The notes below the pieces were generated by a model. The model had not been told where the DNA came from, ran no database searches, and saw only the letters and a program-made list of their open reading frames with translations. From Actinomycetes bacterium (GTDB taxonomy: Bacteria > Actinomycetota > Acidimicrobiia > Acidimicrobiales > Palsa-688), in the NCBI GenBank assembly GCA_021816565.1, contig JAKAXN010000053.1, forward strand, positions 1-18,795: a stretch of 18,795 bases of DNA, read 5' to 3'. Below are positions 7,413-13,998 of this stretch, piece after piece; position 1 is the stretch's first letter; each line of letters opens with the position of its first letter. The translations under genes and the position numbers were made by a program.

Positions 7413-8135
7413 TCAGCGCCCGAGCGGGTCGCAGCCGTCCGGGTCGGCGTCGGGCAGCAGTCCGGCGAAGACCGTGTGGCGGATCTCCCGGATGACGGTG
7501 TCGAGCTGGTCGACGCTCTCGCTGAGGCGCTCCGAGACCGGCTGATCGGTCAGGTTGAGCACCGACTGGATCTTCATGCCGGCCAGGAAGAGCCTCTTGA
7601 CGATCCGGTCGTTGAGTTCAGCGGCGATGCGCTCGTCCTCCTGGACCGCCACCCGCCGCCGCAGTTCGGCCTCCCGCTCGGGGCCGTGGGACCCGTGGCG
7701 GACGACGGCGATGGTCGCCGAGCGGCCGCCCAGGCTCACCGGCGACAGGCTGATGTCGACCGGTACCGCCCTGCCGTCGGACCGGCGGGCCGCCAGGGCC
7801 CGGCCCCGGCCCATGGGGCGGGGCTGCGGGGCGGCCCGGTACCCCCGGCGGTGGGAGGTGTGCGCCGACCTCAGGTACTCCGGCACCAGCGCCTCCACCG
7901 GGAGCCCGACCAGATCGTCGCGGGTGTAGCCGAAGATCCCCGAGGCAGCGGGGTTGGCGAAGGTGACCACTCCCTCCGAGTCCACGATCAGGATCCCGTC
8001 GGGGGCCAACTCGACGATGGTCGTGGCCAGATCCGACGACGGCCGGGGCCCCTCGGAGCCGGCCGCTGCGGAAGTGGCGGAACGGGAAAGGGTGGCTCCC
8101 CCGCCCCCAGCCTTCGAGACGTGCTCGACTCTCAT
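7413..8135 (-). CDS. PAS protein with degenerate DosS-like DHp domain, no ATPase domain
   Basis: This 240-residue soluble protein has a disordered N-terminus, a PAS domain (about 36-148: LAPDGILIVDSEGVVTFANPA, GYTRDDLVG) and then a HisKA_3-like dimerisation helix pair (about 160-227). The segment DERIAAELNDRIVKRLFLAG followed by IREIRHTVF matches the DosS/DosT/NarX-type consensus, in which ERIARDLHD carries the phosphoacceptor His. Here that His is Asn (N175). The HATPase domain is absent: the stop falls just after the second helix and a convergent gene begins 12 bp later. It can neither bind ATP through that domain nor autophosphorylate. It may sense through PAS and act by dimerising with, or decoying, a real kinase (inference). 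The ATG follows AAGGGG by 4 nt. Confidence 0.85.
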   Translation of the reverse strand: MRVEHVSKAGGGGATLSRSATSAAAGSEGPRPSSDLATTIVELAPDGILIVDSEGVVTFANPAASGIFGYTRDDLVGLPVEALVPEYLRSAHTSHRRGYRAAPQPRPMGRGRALAARRSDGRAVPVDISLSPVSLGGRSATIAVVRHGSHGPEREAELRRRVAVQEDERIAAELNDRIVKRLFLAGMKIQSVLNLTDQPVSERLSESVDQLDTVIREIRHTVFAGLLPDADPDGCDPLGR

Positions 8136-8228
8136 TGAACCCCTTCTGCCAGACGTTCTCTTCCGATGTGGCCGCCGGGGTCACGGGAGGCGTAGCAGGA
8201 GCCGGGGTCAGGGGCTTCCCTGCCCATG

Positions 8229-8257
8229 ATGCTAAAGGGCCGAACGGCCCGGGACAA
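8229..8257 (-). promoter_or_regulatory. Promoter of the PAS/DHp gene with a palindrome filling the spacer
   Basis: On the minus strand TTGTCC (complement of 8252-8257) and TAGCAT (complement of 8229-8234) are separated by exactly 17 bp, a good sigma70-type promoter. The spacer holds a 14-bp 5-4-5 inverted repeat at 8237-8250 (GGGCC-GTTC-GGCCC on the minus strand). That is the architecture expected of an operator. The leader would be about 85-90 nt. The same repeat could form a small hairpin followed by TTTA and act as a weak terminator for the upstream PAS-ANTAR gene. Confidence 0.5.
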
Positions 8258-8307
8258 GGGGTTGACCGCTCCGGATCGGGTCGGGGGCCCGGGTCCGGGC
8301 CGCTTCG

Positions 8308-9291
8308 TCAGATCTGCAGGCCCAGGTTGACCACCGCGGCGGCCACGTCATGGATGCGGGCGTTGTGGGACCGGCTGTGCTGGCGCAACATCTCGAAGGC
8401 CTGGTCGACGCCCACCCCGTGCCGCTCCGCCACGATGCCCTTGGCCTGCTCGATCACCACCCTGGTGGTCAGGGCGGTCTGGAGCTGCTCGGTGAGCCGG
8501 ACCAGCTGCTCCCGGTCGTGATGGCGGTCGGTCACGTCCCGCAGGTTGCACACCACGTAGCGGGCGGACGGGTCGTCGAGCATGTTGGTGACCACCAGCT
8601 CGGCCCAGGCCCACCCGCTCGGGAAGCGGGCCACCCGGCACTCCGCCGGGGAGGCCCCGTTGCCGGCTCCGACGGCTCGTCGGTACAGGTCCTGGCACGC
8701 GGCCACGTCGTCGGGGTGCAGCAACTCCCAGAAGGACCGGCCGAGGACCTTCTCCTCGGTCCAGCCGAAAAGGACCGCTCCGGCCGGGCTGACCAGCGTC
8801 ACCCGGTCGTCGCGGGTGAGTATGAGCGCGGCATCCGAAGAGCGCTGGAGCAGGGGCCACACCGCCTGGCCCAGCTCCACCGACACGCCCACGATGCCGG
8901 CCGGCACCCCGGACCGGTCCCGTATGGCGGTGTCTGTCACCAGGGCCGGGAAGGTGGAGCCGTCCTTGCGCCGCACCGTGAACGCCCCCGACCAGCTTCC
9001 GCCGGCCTGCAGGGTGTCCATGATCTCCGTGGCCAGGGCCCGGTTGATCTGCGGCACTGCGACGTCGGCTATGTTGCGCCCGACGACCTCGGCTGCGCTC
9101 CAGCCGTAGAGAGCCTCGGCTGCGGTGTTCCAGTAGTGCACCACCCCGGGCATGTCGGTGGCGATGATCGCGTGGCCGACGTGCTGAAGGAGCGATCGGG
9201 CCTCGAGCCACTCCCCGACCGGACCGCCCGGACCCCGGCCACCGTCCCCGTTGCGTCCGGCGGGGTACTCATCAGCGTTGCCTCTCTCCAC
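8308..9291 (-). CDS. PAS-PAS-ANTAR regulator (putative transcription antiterminator)
   Basis: This is a 327-residue cytosolic protein. PAS 1 spans about 32-140 (LLQHVGHAIIATD, YWNTAAEALYGWS, AEVVGRNI). PAS 2 spans about 147-256 (LLQRSSDAALILTRDDRV, FGWTEEKVLGRSFWELLHPDD). The ANTAR domain (about 268-324) contains TRVVIEQAKGIVAERHGV and AFEMLRQHSRSHNARIHDVAAAVV, the hallmark RNA-binding helix bundle that stabilises antiterminator stem-loops. PAS input suggests a redox, light or small-ligand signal. The frame is open up to 9540, but GTG 9291 is favoured by an AGGGAG Shine-Dalgarno 5 nt upstream and because the extra 83 residues look random and Arg-rich. It is followed by the PAS/DHp gene and preceded, 221 bp away, by the response regulator. 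Confidence 0.88.
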   Translation of the reverse strand: MERGNADEYPAGRNGDGGRGPGGPVGEWLEARSLLQHVGHAIIATDMPGVVHYWNTAAEALYGWSAAEVVGRNIADVAVPQINRALATEIMDTLQAGGSWSGAFTVRRKDGSTFPALVTDTAIRDRSGVPAGIVGVSVELGQAVWPLLQRSSDAALILTRDDRVTLVSPAGAVLFGWTEEKVLGRSFWELLHPDDVAACQDLYRRAVGAGNGASPAECRVARFPSGWAWAELVVTNMLDDPSARYVVCNLRDVTDRHHDREQLVRLTEQLQTALTTRVVIEQAKGIVAERHGVGVDQAFEMLRQHSRSHNARIHDVAAAVVNLGLQI

Positions 9292-9512
9292 GCTGTCTCC
9301 CTGGGGGCCGCATCGCTTCCTGGCGCACCCTCTTCGCACAGTAGCCCTACGCAACGAGGCGCGCCCCTGCCGACGGGCCTTCTCTACCCGAAGTGGCAAT
9401 TTGCGCGGCAGCCGGAACCGGATTCGGCCCCACCTGAGGTGGAAAGTATCGCCGCAGGCATGATGGCCACCTCCCAGAACTCGGCCATGGTGCTGTCGAT
9501 GGGGCATCTTCT
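9292..9512. other. Intergenic leader of the PAS-ANTAR gene
   Basis: This 221-bp gap lies between the response-regulator stop and the PAS-ANTAR GTG, both minus strand. It holds a short palindrome CCACC-TGA-GGTGG at 9430-9442. On the minus strand TACTTT (complement of 9443-9448) is a possible -10 just before it, though no matching -35 is seen. No gene or known RNA family was recognised. Confidence 0.4.
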
Positions 9513-10211
9513 TCACCAGGGCTCCGGGTGGCTCGACCATCCGGCCCGGTTGGCCTTGCCGACCGCCTCGAGCTGACTGTTGACCCCGAGCTTCAACAGG
9601 ACGGACCGGACCTGGATACGCACGGTGGCCACCGACACGAAGGAATCGCCGGCGATGCGCTCCACCGGCTTGCCCTCCATCAGCATGCCCAGCACGACCG
9701 CCTCCCGCCTGGTCAGCTGCTCGAACGGAGCCAGGGCTGCTGCGACATCCGACTCCCGTCGGCGCCAGGCACCCACCAGCCGTTCCCGCTCCTGAAGGCT
9801 CAGGACCGGCTGACCGGCGAGGGTGGCGAGGATCGCCTCGAGCAACTCGTCGAAACCGGCGGTCTTCGGTACCGCTCCGTAGGCTCCCGCATGGATGCAG
9901 CCGCCGACCACGGCCTCATCCCGCTGCCCGGAGACGACGAGCACCCTGGTACCGGCACCGGTCAGGACGGGCAGTAGCTCCTCGCCGCGGCCGAACGGGC
10001 CGAGGTCCAGGTCCAGCAGGGCCACCGACGGCCGGGTGGTCGATAGCACGTGGGCCACATCGCCGAGATCGGTGAGGGCAGGCGCCACCACCACCTATCC
10101 CTCGGCCTGGAGCGCCGCCGTGAGCGAGATCCTCAGCAGCCGGTGATCATCGACGACCGCCACCACCGGCGGGAGCAGATCGGCCCCGCCCGGGCCTCTC
10201 CGGCCCGTCAT
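9513..10211 (-). pseudogene. NarL/DosR-family response regulator interrupted by one in-frame TAG
   Basis: Reading from ATG 10211, 2 nt after the kinase stop, gives MTGRRGPGGADLLPPVVAVV then DDHRLLRISLTAALQAEG. A TAG follows at codon 39 (complement of 10095-10097), and then the same frame continues VVVAPALTDLGDV to a normal end at 9513. The receiver landmarks are all present: D21-D22, phosphoacceptor D67 in LLDLD, Ser in VVSGQ and Lys in VPKT. The D21-to-D67 distance of 46, counting the TAG as a residue, equals that in NarL and DosR, so nothing else is inserted or lost. The C-terminus is an intact LuxR helix-turn-helix (LTRREAVVLGML to VNSQLEAV). Either this is a fresh nonsense mutation (GAG to TAG is one base), readthrough occurs, or GAGGGA before TAGGTGGTG restarts a 193-residue product from 10094. 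Confidence 0.85.
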
Positions 10212-10213
10212 CG

Positions 10214-11842
10214 TCACCGCTCGACCTTCTCCCCGGTGCGGGACGGTCCCGCGGACCACCGCAGCGACCGGCCGAAGGCCCGCGTCCCGGAGGTCGCCGC
10301 AGGCAGCCCTGCCGGGATGGCGAAACGGCCGGCACCGGGTTCCGGGTGCCGTCGGAGGGCGGCCGGCAGATCCAGCACGAAGCAGGCCCCTCCCCCGGCC
10401 GCCTCCTCCACGTACAGCGCCCCGCCCATTTCCGTCGCCAGGCGGCGGGCGCCGTACAGACCCAGCCCACTCCCCGGCTGCCGGGCCGCCGTGCTTCCCC
10501 GGAAGCCCCTCCCGAAGATGGCATCGCGCTCATCGGCGGGAACTCCGGGACCGTGATCGACGACGCGGACCTCCACCCGGTCGGAGCGCCGGCGGCCCAC
10601 GATGCGGACCGGCGATCCCGGGGCGTAGCGGCGGGCGTTGGCCAGGAGGTTCTGGAGCACCTGGCCCAGAGCACCGCGGTCCCCGCACGCGCACAGGCCG
10701 CCCAGGTCCACGCGGACGTCCATGCCCGCGGCCCTGGCGGTGGCCACCACCGGCCCGAAAGCCTCCCCGAGGAGCTGGGGTGCCCGGCCCACCGCGGGGT
10801 GGGGCTCGATCAGCGCCTGGAGCCGGGACAGCTCGGAGCTGACCGCGTCGGCGAGCCGGGCCCTCGTCACCTCGTCGAGTCGGCCGGCGTGGCGACGCAG
10901 GGTGGCGTCGGCCAGGCGGACGCCCGCCACCGCGTTGCGCAGGTCGTGCAGCTGCTCGTCCAGCCCGGCCCTCTCCGCCTGCAGCTCCTGATGCAGCCGG
11001 CTCGCCACCGAGCGCAGGTCGAGGCTGTAGCGCTCCTGACCCCTCAGGGTCCAGCGCAGCTCCCATACTCCCGCGGTCAGACCCAGGGACGCCCCCGCCA
11101 GGTACCCCCCGCTCATCAGGACGGAGCTGATCCATCCGATGCCGAGGGCCGCAGCCAGGACCTGCGCCAGGCCCATGACCAGGAGGACGCCGGCCAGCCA
11201 GACACCGACCGCCGGGTTGCGGCGGCGGGTCACCAGAGCCAGCAAGGCCAGGACCAGCCACGTCAGCCCGGCGCCGGCCCGGGTGACCGCCACGGTCGCC
11301 GGGCCGGCGCCGTTCCAGCCGGTGACCACACCGAGCAGGACCAGCGAGAACAGCCCCACCGGAACGCTGACCACCACGGCATGGAGCGGCTTCAGATGGG
11401 CTTCGACCTCAGCGGATCCGAGGGCGGCCAGGATCGGGACGGCGGCGAACAGTGCGGGAATCAGCCGGCCGTACGGGTTGGCGAGCGGCGACGCCCCGGT
11501 GGTCAGGGCGTCCAGCCGGCTGTACGCCAGAGTGAGGACGCCCATGTCGACCAGCCCGATGCCCAACCACCCCGGAGCGGCCCGTCCCCCGACCTTCCAG
11601 GAGATGATGAGCGTCCCACCAGCGGCGACGAAGCCCATACCGGCCAACGACTGCCACACGGCGGCAACGGCCGGGAGACCGGCCTCCGATCGCCACACCA
11701 GGACGGTCGGCACCATAACCCCGACCAGGATGAGGCCGGAGTGCCTGACCATCTCGGTGAGCGGTACGGCCGGTGGCCGCTCCACCCTCTTCCGCCTGTC
11801 CGGGCCGCGGTAACGGCCCTGGGTACGACAAATCCGCATCAC
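10214..11842 (-). CDS. Membrane sensor histidine kinase
   Basis: This 542-residue kinase has about eight hydrophobic segments in residues 35-260 and no large extracellular loop, suggesting sensing in or near the membrane. A DHp helix follows with H299 in EQLHDLRNAVAGVRLAD, then a HATPase domain: N-box N402 in QNLLANARRYAPG, G1 box DHGPGVP (429-435), F-box IFGRGFRG and G2 box GSGLGLYGARRL (457-468). All catalytic elements appear intact. The roughly 45-residue C-terminal tail is Arg/Pro-rich and featureless. GTG 11842 (or ATG 11839) follows AGGGG in the complement of 11848-11852. The response regulator begins 2 nt after its stop, so the two form a cognate pair. Pairing an HDLRN-type DHp with a NarL-class regulator is less common than with HisKA_3 kinases. 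Confidence 0.9.
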   Translation of the reverse strand: MMRICRTQGRYRGPDRRKRVERPPAVPLTEMVRHSGLILVGVMVPTVLVWRSEAGLPAVAAVWQSLAGMGFVAAGGTLIISWKVGGRAAPGWLGIGLVDMGVLTLAYSRLDALTTGASPLANPYGRLIPALFAAVPILAALGSAEVEAHLKPLHAVVVSVPVGLFSLVLLGVVTGWNGAGPATVAVTRAGAGLTWLVLALLALVTRRRNPAVGVWLAGVLLVMGLAQVLAAALGIGWISSVLMSGGYLAGASLGLTAGVWELRWTLRGQERYSLDLRSVASRLHQELQAERAGLDEQLHDLRNAVAGVRLADATLRRHAGRLDEVTRARLADAVSSELSRLQALIEPHPAVGRAPQLLGEAFGPVVATARAAGMDVRVDLGGLCACGDRGALGQVLQNLLANARRYAPGSPVRIVGRRRSDRVEVRVVDHGPGVPADERDAIFGRGFRGSTAARQPGSGLGLYGARRLATEMGGALYVEEAAGGGACFVLDLPAALRRHPEPGAGRFAIPAGLPAATSGTRAFGRSLRWSAGPSRTGEKVER

Positions 11843-11859
11843 GCCTGCCCCTACGTCCG

Positions 11860-11896
11860 CTCGGGTCCAACCTAGCGACGGACCCGAGCCGGGTCC
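11860..11896 (-). promoter_or_regulatory. Kinase promoter with interlocking inverted repeats
   Basis: The minus-strand -10 TAGGTT (complement of 11869-11874) lies 26 nt before the kinase GTG, leaving a short leader with a Shine-Dalgarno. It is framed by a perfect 9-bp inverted repeat (CTCGGGTCC at 11860-11868, GGACCCGAG at 11880-11888). The right arm also belongs to a second perfect palindrome, GGACCCG-AGC-CGGGTCC (11880-11896). Three alternating GGGTCC half-sites thus cover the -10 and the region upstream of it, which suggests autoregulation or an activator. Confidence 0.5.
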
Positions 11897-12006
11897 TAGG
11901 GTCGTTTCCTAAAATTTCGAACAACCGGAGGAAGTCCGCAGCCCGGCGAAACACCCGTACGTCGCCAAATCGGCACAACAGCGCCGAGCAGCGACCGGCA
12001 GGCGCT
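11897..12006. other. Intergenic stretch with an AT-rich patch
   Basis: This lies between the lipoprotein stop and the kinase promoter. It contains an unusually AT-rich patch at about 11905-11925, including TAAAATTTCGAA, in otherwise roughly 70% GC DNA. It could be an upstream promoter element or curved DNA. No gene or terminator hairpin was recognised. Confidence 0.35.
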
Positions 12007-13038
12007 TCAGCCTCCGGAGACCCGGCGGTACTCGTAGACGGCGATTGACAACTGACAGTTGCCCGGTGGGAGAACCTCCACCCGGAGCGTCCCGCTGCCG
12101 CGGTCGTAGTCGATGCCCTCGACCTCATACGATCCCGGGCAGTCGCTGACCTGCGGCAGCTCGCCCAGCGACGTGACGTGACCAACCTCGGCGGCCCCGT
12201 CCAGGGGCCTGACCAGCGTTATGCGCAGGAGCTGGTCGGGGGTGGGCCAGAGGTCGGTCCCCGGGTCGGTGGACGAGCAGAGCAACTCGGTCGGGGAGTA
12301 GAACGCGCAGCCCTGCACGTCGCGTACCGGGTGGTCCAGGTTGATCGTGGCGGCCATCCCGACGACCGCCGCACGGGCCGGTACGGACCGGTTGGTGATC
12401 GGGGCCGGAAACACCAGCAGGCGGGTCATCCGGCCCCACTCCCCCGAGACCATCCACTGGCCGTCGGGGGTCACCGCCACGAAGGAGTTGTTGGGCATCT
12501 CGCCCGGATCCAGCCGGTGGACGAACTGGTAGGTCGCACCGGCCGGGGTGGTGACCTCGAACAGCTTGTGCGTGGTGGGCGGGGAGTCCTGGTAGGCGTC
12601 GAACAGGTACCCGTGCCAGCTGTCGGGGTCGCCGACGTGGCCCCATCCCTGCCGGCGGAGGGAAGGGGGAACCGACAGATCCCCGCGGAACACGATGGTC
12701 GCAGACTTCCCCGGTCGCCTGAGCGTGGCCAGCCCCTGATCGCCCAGGGCGGCCAGCACGAGGAAGCGGTTCCGGAGCTGCCAGGGCCCGAGTCGGGCGC
12801 CCACACCGTGTCGGGGAATCGTGTTCCACGGCGACGTCGGAGGGGTGGTGGCCGCCACCGCGGTGACGGGGGCCGCCGCGGCCGAGGCGGGCCGGCCCGG
12901 ACGAGCCGCCAGTGACGAAGTGCCGCAGGCTCCGGCGGCGAGGGCGACGAGCAGCGCCCCGCTCACGGCCCTGATCGCCCGGGCCGCCCGTCCGACCGAC
13001 GTCCGGCCCGGGTCCCGACGGGCCGCCGTCCGGGTCAC
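12007..13038 (-). CDS. Putative lipoprotein of unknown function
   Basis: The product is about 343 residues from GTG 13038; an adjacent GTG at 13041 would add one residue. AAGGA lies 7 nt before the 13038 codon. The N-terminus has Arg residues, a hydrophobic stretch (VSGALLVALAAGAC) and a lipobox-like AGAC whose Cys is residue 38. An Ala/Pro/Thr-rich linker follows, then a globular domain. The lipobox lacks the usual Leu at -3, so lipidation is likely but not certain. The domain has short Trp/Gly-containing segments (DGQWMVSGEWGRMTRLLVFP, QGCAFYSPTELLCSSTDPGTDLWPT) that resemble beta-propeller blades, but I do not recognise a family. Four Cys residues (in GCAF, LLCSS, SDCPG and GNCQL) could form disulfides outside the membrane. 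It is divergent from the DUF2993 gene. Confidence 0.75.
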   Translation of the reverse strand: MTRTAARRDPGRTSVGRAARAIRAVSGALLVALAAGACGTSSLAARPGRPASAAAAPVTAVAATTPPTSPWNTIPRHGVGARLGPWQLRNRFLVLAALGDQGLATLRRPGKSATIVFRGDLSVPPSLRRQGWGHVGDPDSWHGYLFDAYQDSPPTTHKLFEVTTPAGATYQFVHRLDPGEMPNNSFVAVTPDGQWMVSGEWGRMTRLLVFPAPITNRSVPARAAVVGMAATINLDHPVRDVQGCAFYSPTELLCSSTDPGTDLWPTPDQLLRITLVRPLDGAAEVGHVTSLGELPQVSDCPGSYEVEGIDYDRGSGTLRVEVLPPGNCQLSIAVYEYRRVSGG

Positions 13039-13092
13039 CACCGGTCCTTACTACCGTAAATTCGCCGTGTTGTCCTCGTCACCCCACGAGCA

Positions 13093-13788
13093 GTGAACTC
13101 CCGCAGGCGACCCCTGGCGGTGACCTGGCACCGGCTGGCCGCGGCCGCCCTGGCGTTCCTGGCGGTGGCTGCGGTGGCCGTCGTGGGGGTCGGCTGGTGG
13201 GCCCGCGGCCAGGTGGAGAGTGCGGTGGCGCAACGGATCGACCAGCAACTGCCCGGAGCTGAGGCGCAGGTCGGAATCTCCTCCTTTCCGTTCCTCGCCC
13301 ACCTCGCCGCATCCGGGACGATCTCGGAGCTGTCGGTGCACGTGGGCAATCTGCCGGCCGGGCCGCTGGCCTTCAACGGCTTCCATCTGGCTTCCCTCGA
13401 TTTCAGCGACGTGGAGCTGCACATCGACGACCTGCACATGCGGAGAGACCCACTGCTGCACCGCAGGGTCATGATCGACGGGCTCCGCCAGGCCACCGTG
13501 ACGGCCACCCTCGACGAGAGGACCCTGGACCGGAGCATCGGGCTCCCCATCACCCTGGGGAGCGGGAGCGTCGGAATAGGCGGGCTCAGCCTGCCCGCCT
13601 ACGCGGCCGTCCAGTCACGCGTGATCACGGTCACCGTCCCCGGCCAGATCACCTTCAGCCTGTCCGCCCCGCCGCTCGAGGTGCTCCCCTGCGTCGGGCG
13701 GGTGGAGATCGTCCCGGGCAGCCTGAAGCTGTCCTGCTCGGTCCACCGGCTCCCCGGTGTCCTCTCCCACACCAGCTTCAGCTACTGA
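13093..13788 (+). CDS. DUF2993-family membrane-anchored protein
   Basis: This 231-residue protein has one N-terminal transmembrane segment (about 14-36) and an exported domain. The pattern QVGISSFPFLAHLAASGTISELSVHV matches the opening of DUF2993, the family that includes mycobacterial LmeA, an envelope protein implicated in lipomannan elongation. The family is otherwise poorly understood and binds lipids. The first GTG at 13093 has no clear Shine-Dalgarno; a GTG a few codons later would still keep the membrane segment. TAAATT at 13057-13062 is a possible -10. It shares a roughly 54-bp divergent promoter region with the lipoprotein gene, so the two may be co-regulated envelope genes. Confidence 0.8.
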   Translation: MNSRRRPLAVTWHRLAAAALAFLAVAAVAVVGVGWWARGQVESAVAQRIDQQLPGAEAQVGISSFPFLAHLAASGTISELSVHVGNLPAGPLAFNGFHLASLDFSDVELHIDDLHMRRDPLLHRRVMIDGLRQATVTATLDERTLDRSIGLPITLGSGSVGIGGLSLPAYAAVQSRVITVTVPGQITFSLSAPPLEVLPCVGRVEIVPGSLKLSCSVHRLPGVLSHTSFSY

Positions 13789-13806
13789 CCCCGAACCGCG
13801 GACGGC

Positions 13807-13825
13807 CGGGGCCGGGCCCGCCCCG
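13807..13825 (+). terminator. Candidate terminator after the DUF2993 gene
   Basis: CGGGGC (13807-13812) and GCCCCG (13820-13825) form a 6-bp stem with a 7-nt loop, 19 nt past the stop. ATTTCATCAATTTC follows, unusually T-rich for this DNA. Confidence 0.5.
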
Positions 13826-13880
13826 ATTTCATCAATTTCGAGGATTCGCGTCGGGGAGGGTCGGGGGGACGCTGGTGCTG

Positions 13881-13998
13881 TGGCCGGACGGTACCGGCCA
13901 TGAGCGAGGCCGCGATCCACCCGACACATTGGTCGCCGCGTACGGCGGGTGGGGAGCCAGGGGCGAAACCGGCGCTCTCCTATAACGGAGGTAACTCG
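13881..13998 (+). other. Possible structured 5' leader of the TasA-like gene
   Basis: The 210-bp gap before the TasA-like gene contains consecutive hairpins: TGGCCGG/CCGGCCA (13881-13900, 6-nt loop); CCACC (13917-13921) with GGTGG (13948-13952) enclosing CGCCG-CGTA-CGGCG (13934-13947); and GAGC/GCTC (13954-13977). The last sits directly before the GGAGG ribosome site at 13987-13991. I could not match it to a known riboswitch. Confidence 0.3.

Noticed and set aside
9292..9540. 83-residue N-terminal extension of the PAS-ANTAR reading frame
   Set aside because: It overlaps the response regulator, is Arg-rich and featureless, and a strong Shine-Dalgarno marks GTG 9291 instead.
10095..10211. A frameshift as the cause of the broken response regulator
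   Set aside because: Both sides of the TAG are in the same frame and the Asp-to-Asp spacing is exactly that of the family, so a substitution rather than an indel is indicated.
13861..13998. Known riboswitch (c-di-GMP, c-di-AMP or cobalamin) upstream of the TasA-like gene
   Set aside because: Fragments such as GGGGCGAAACC are suggestive, but the remaining conserved core segments are absent or in the wrong order. Kept only as an unnamed structured leader.
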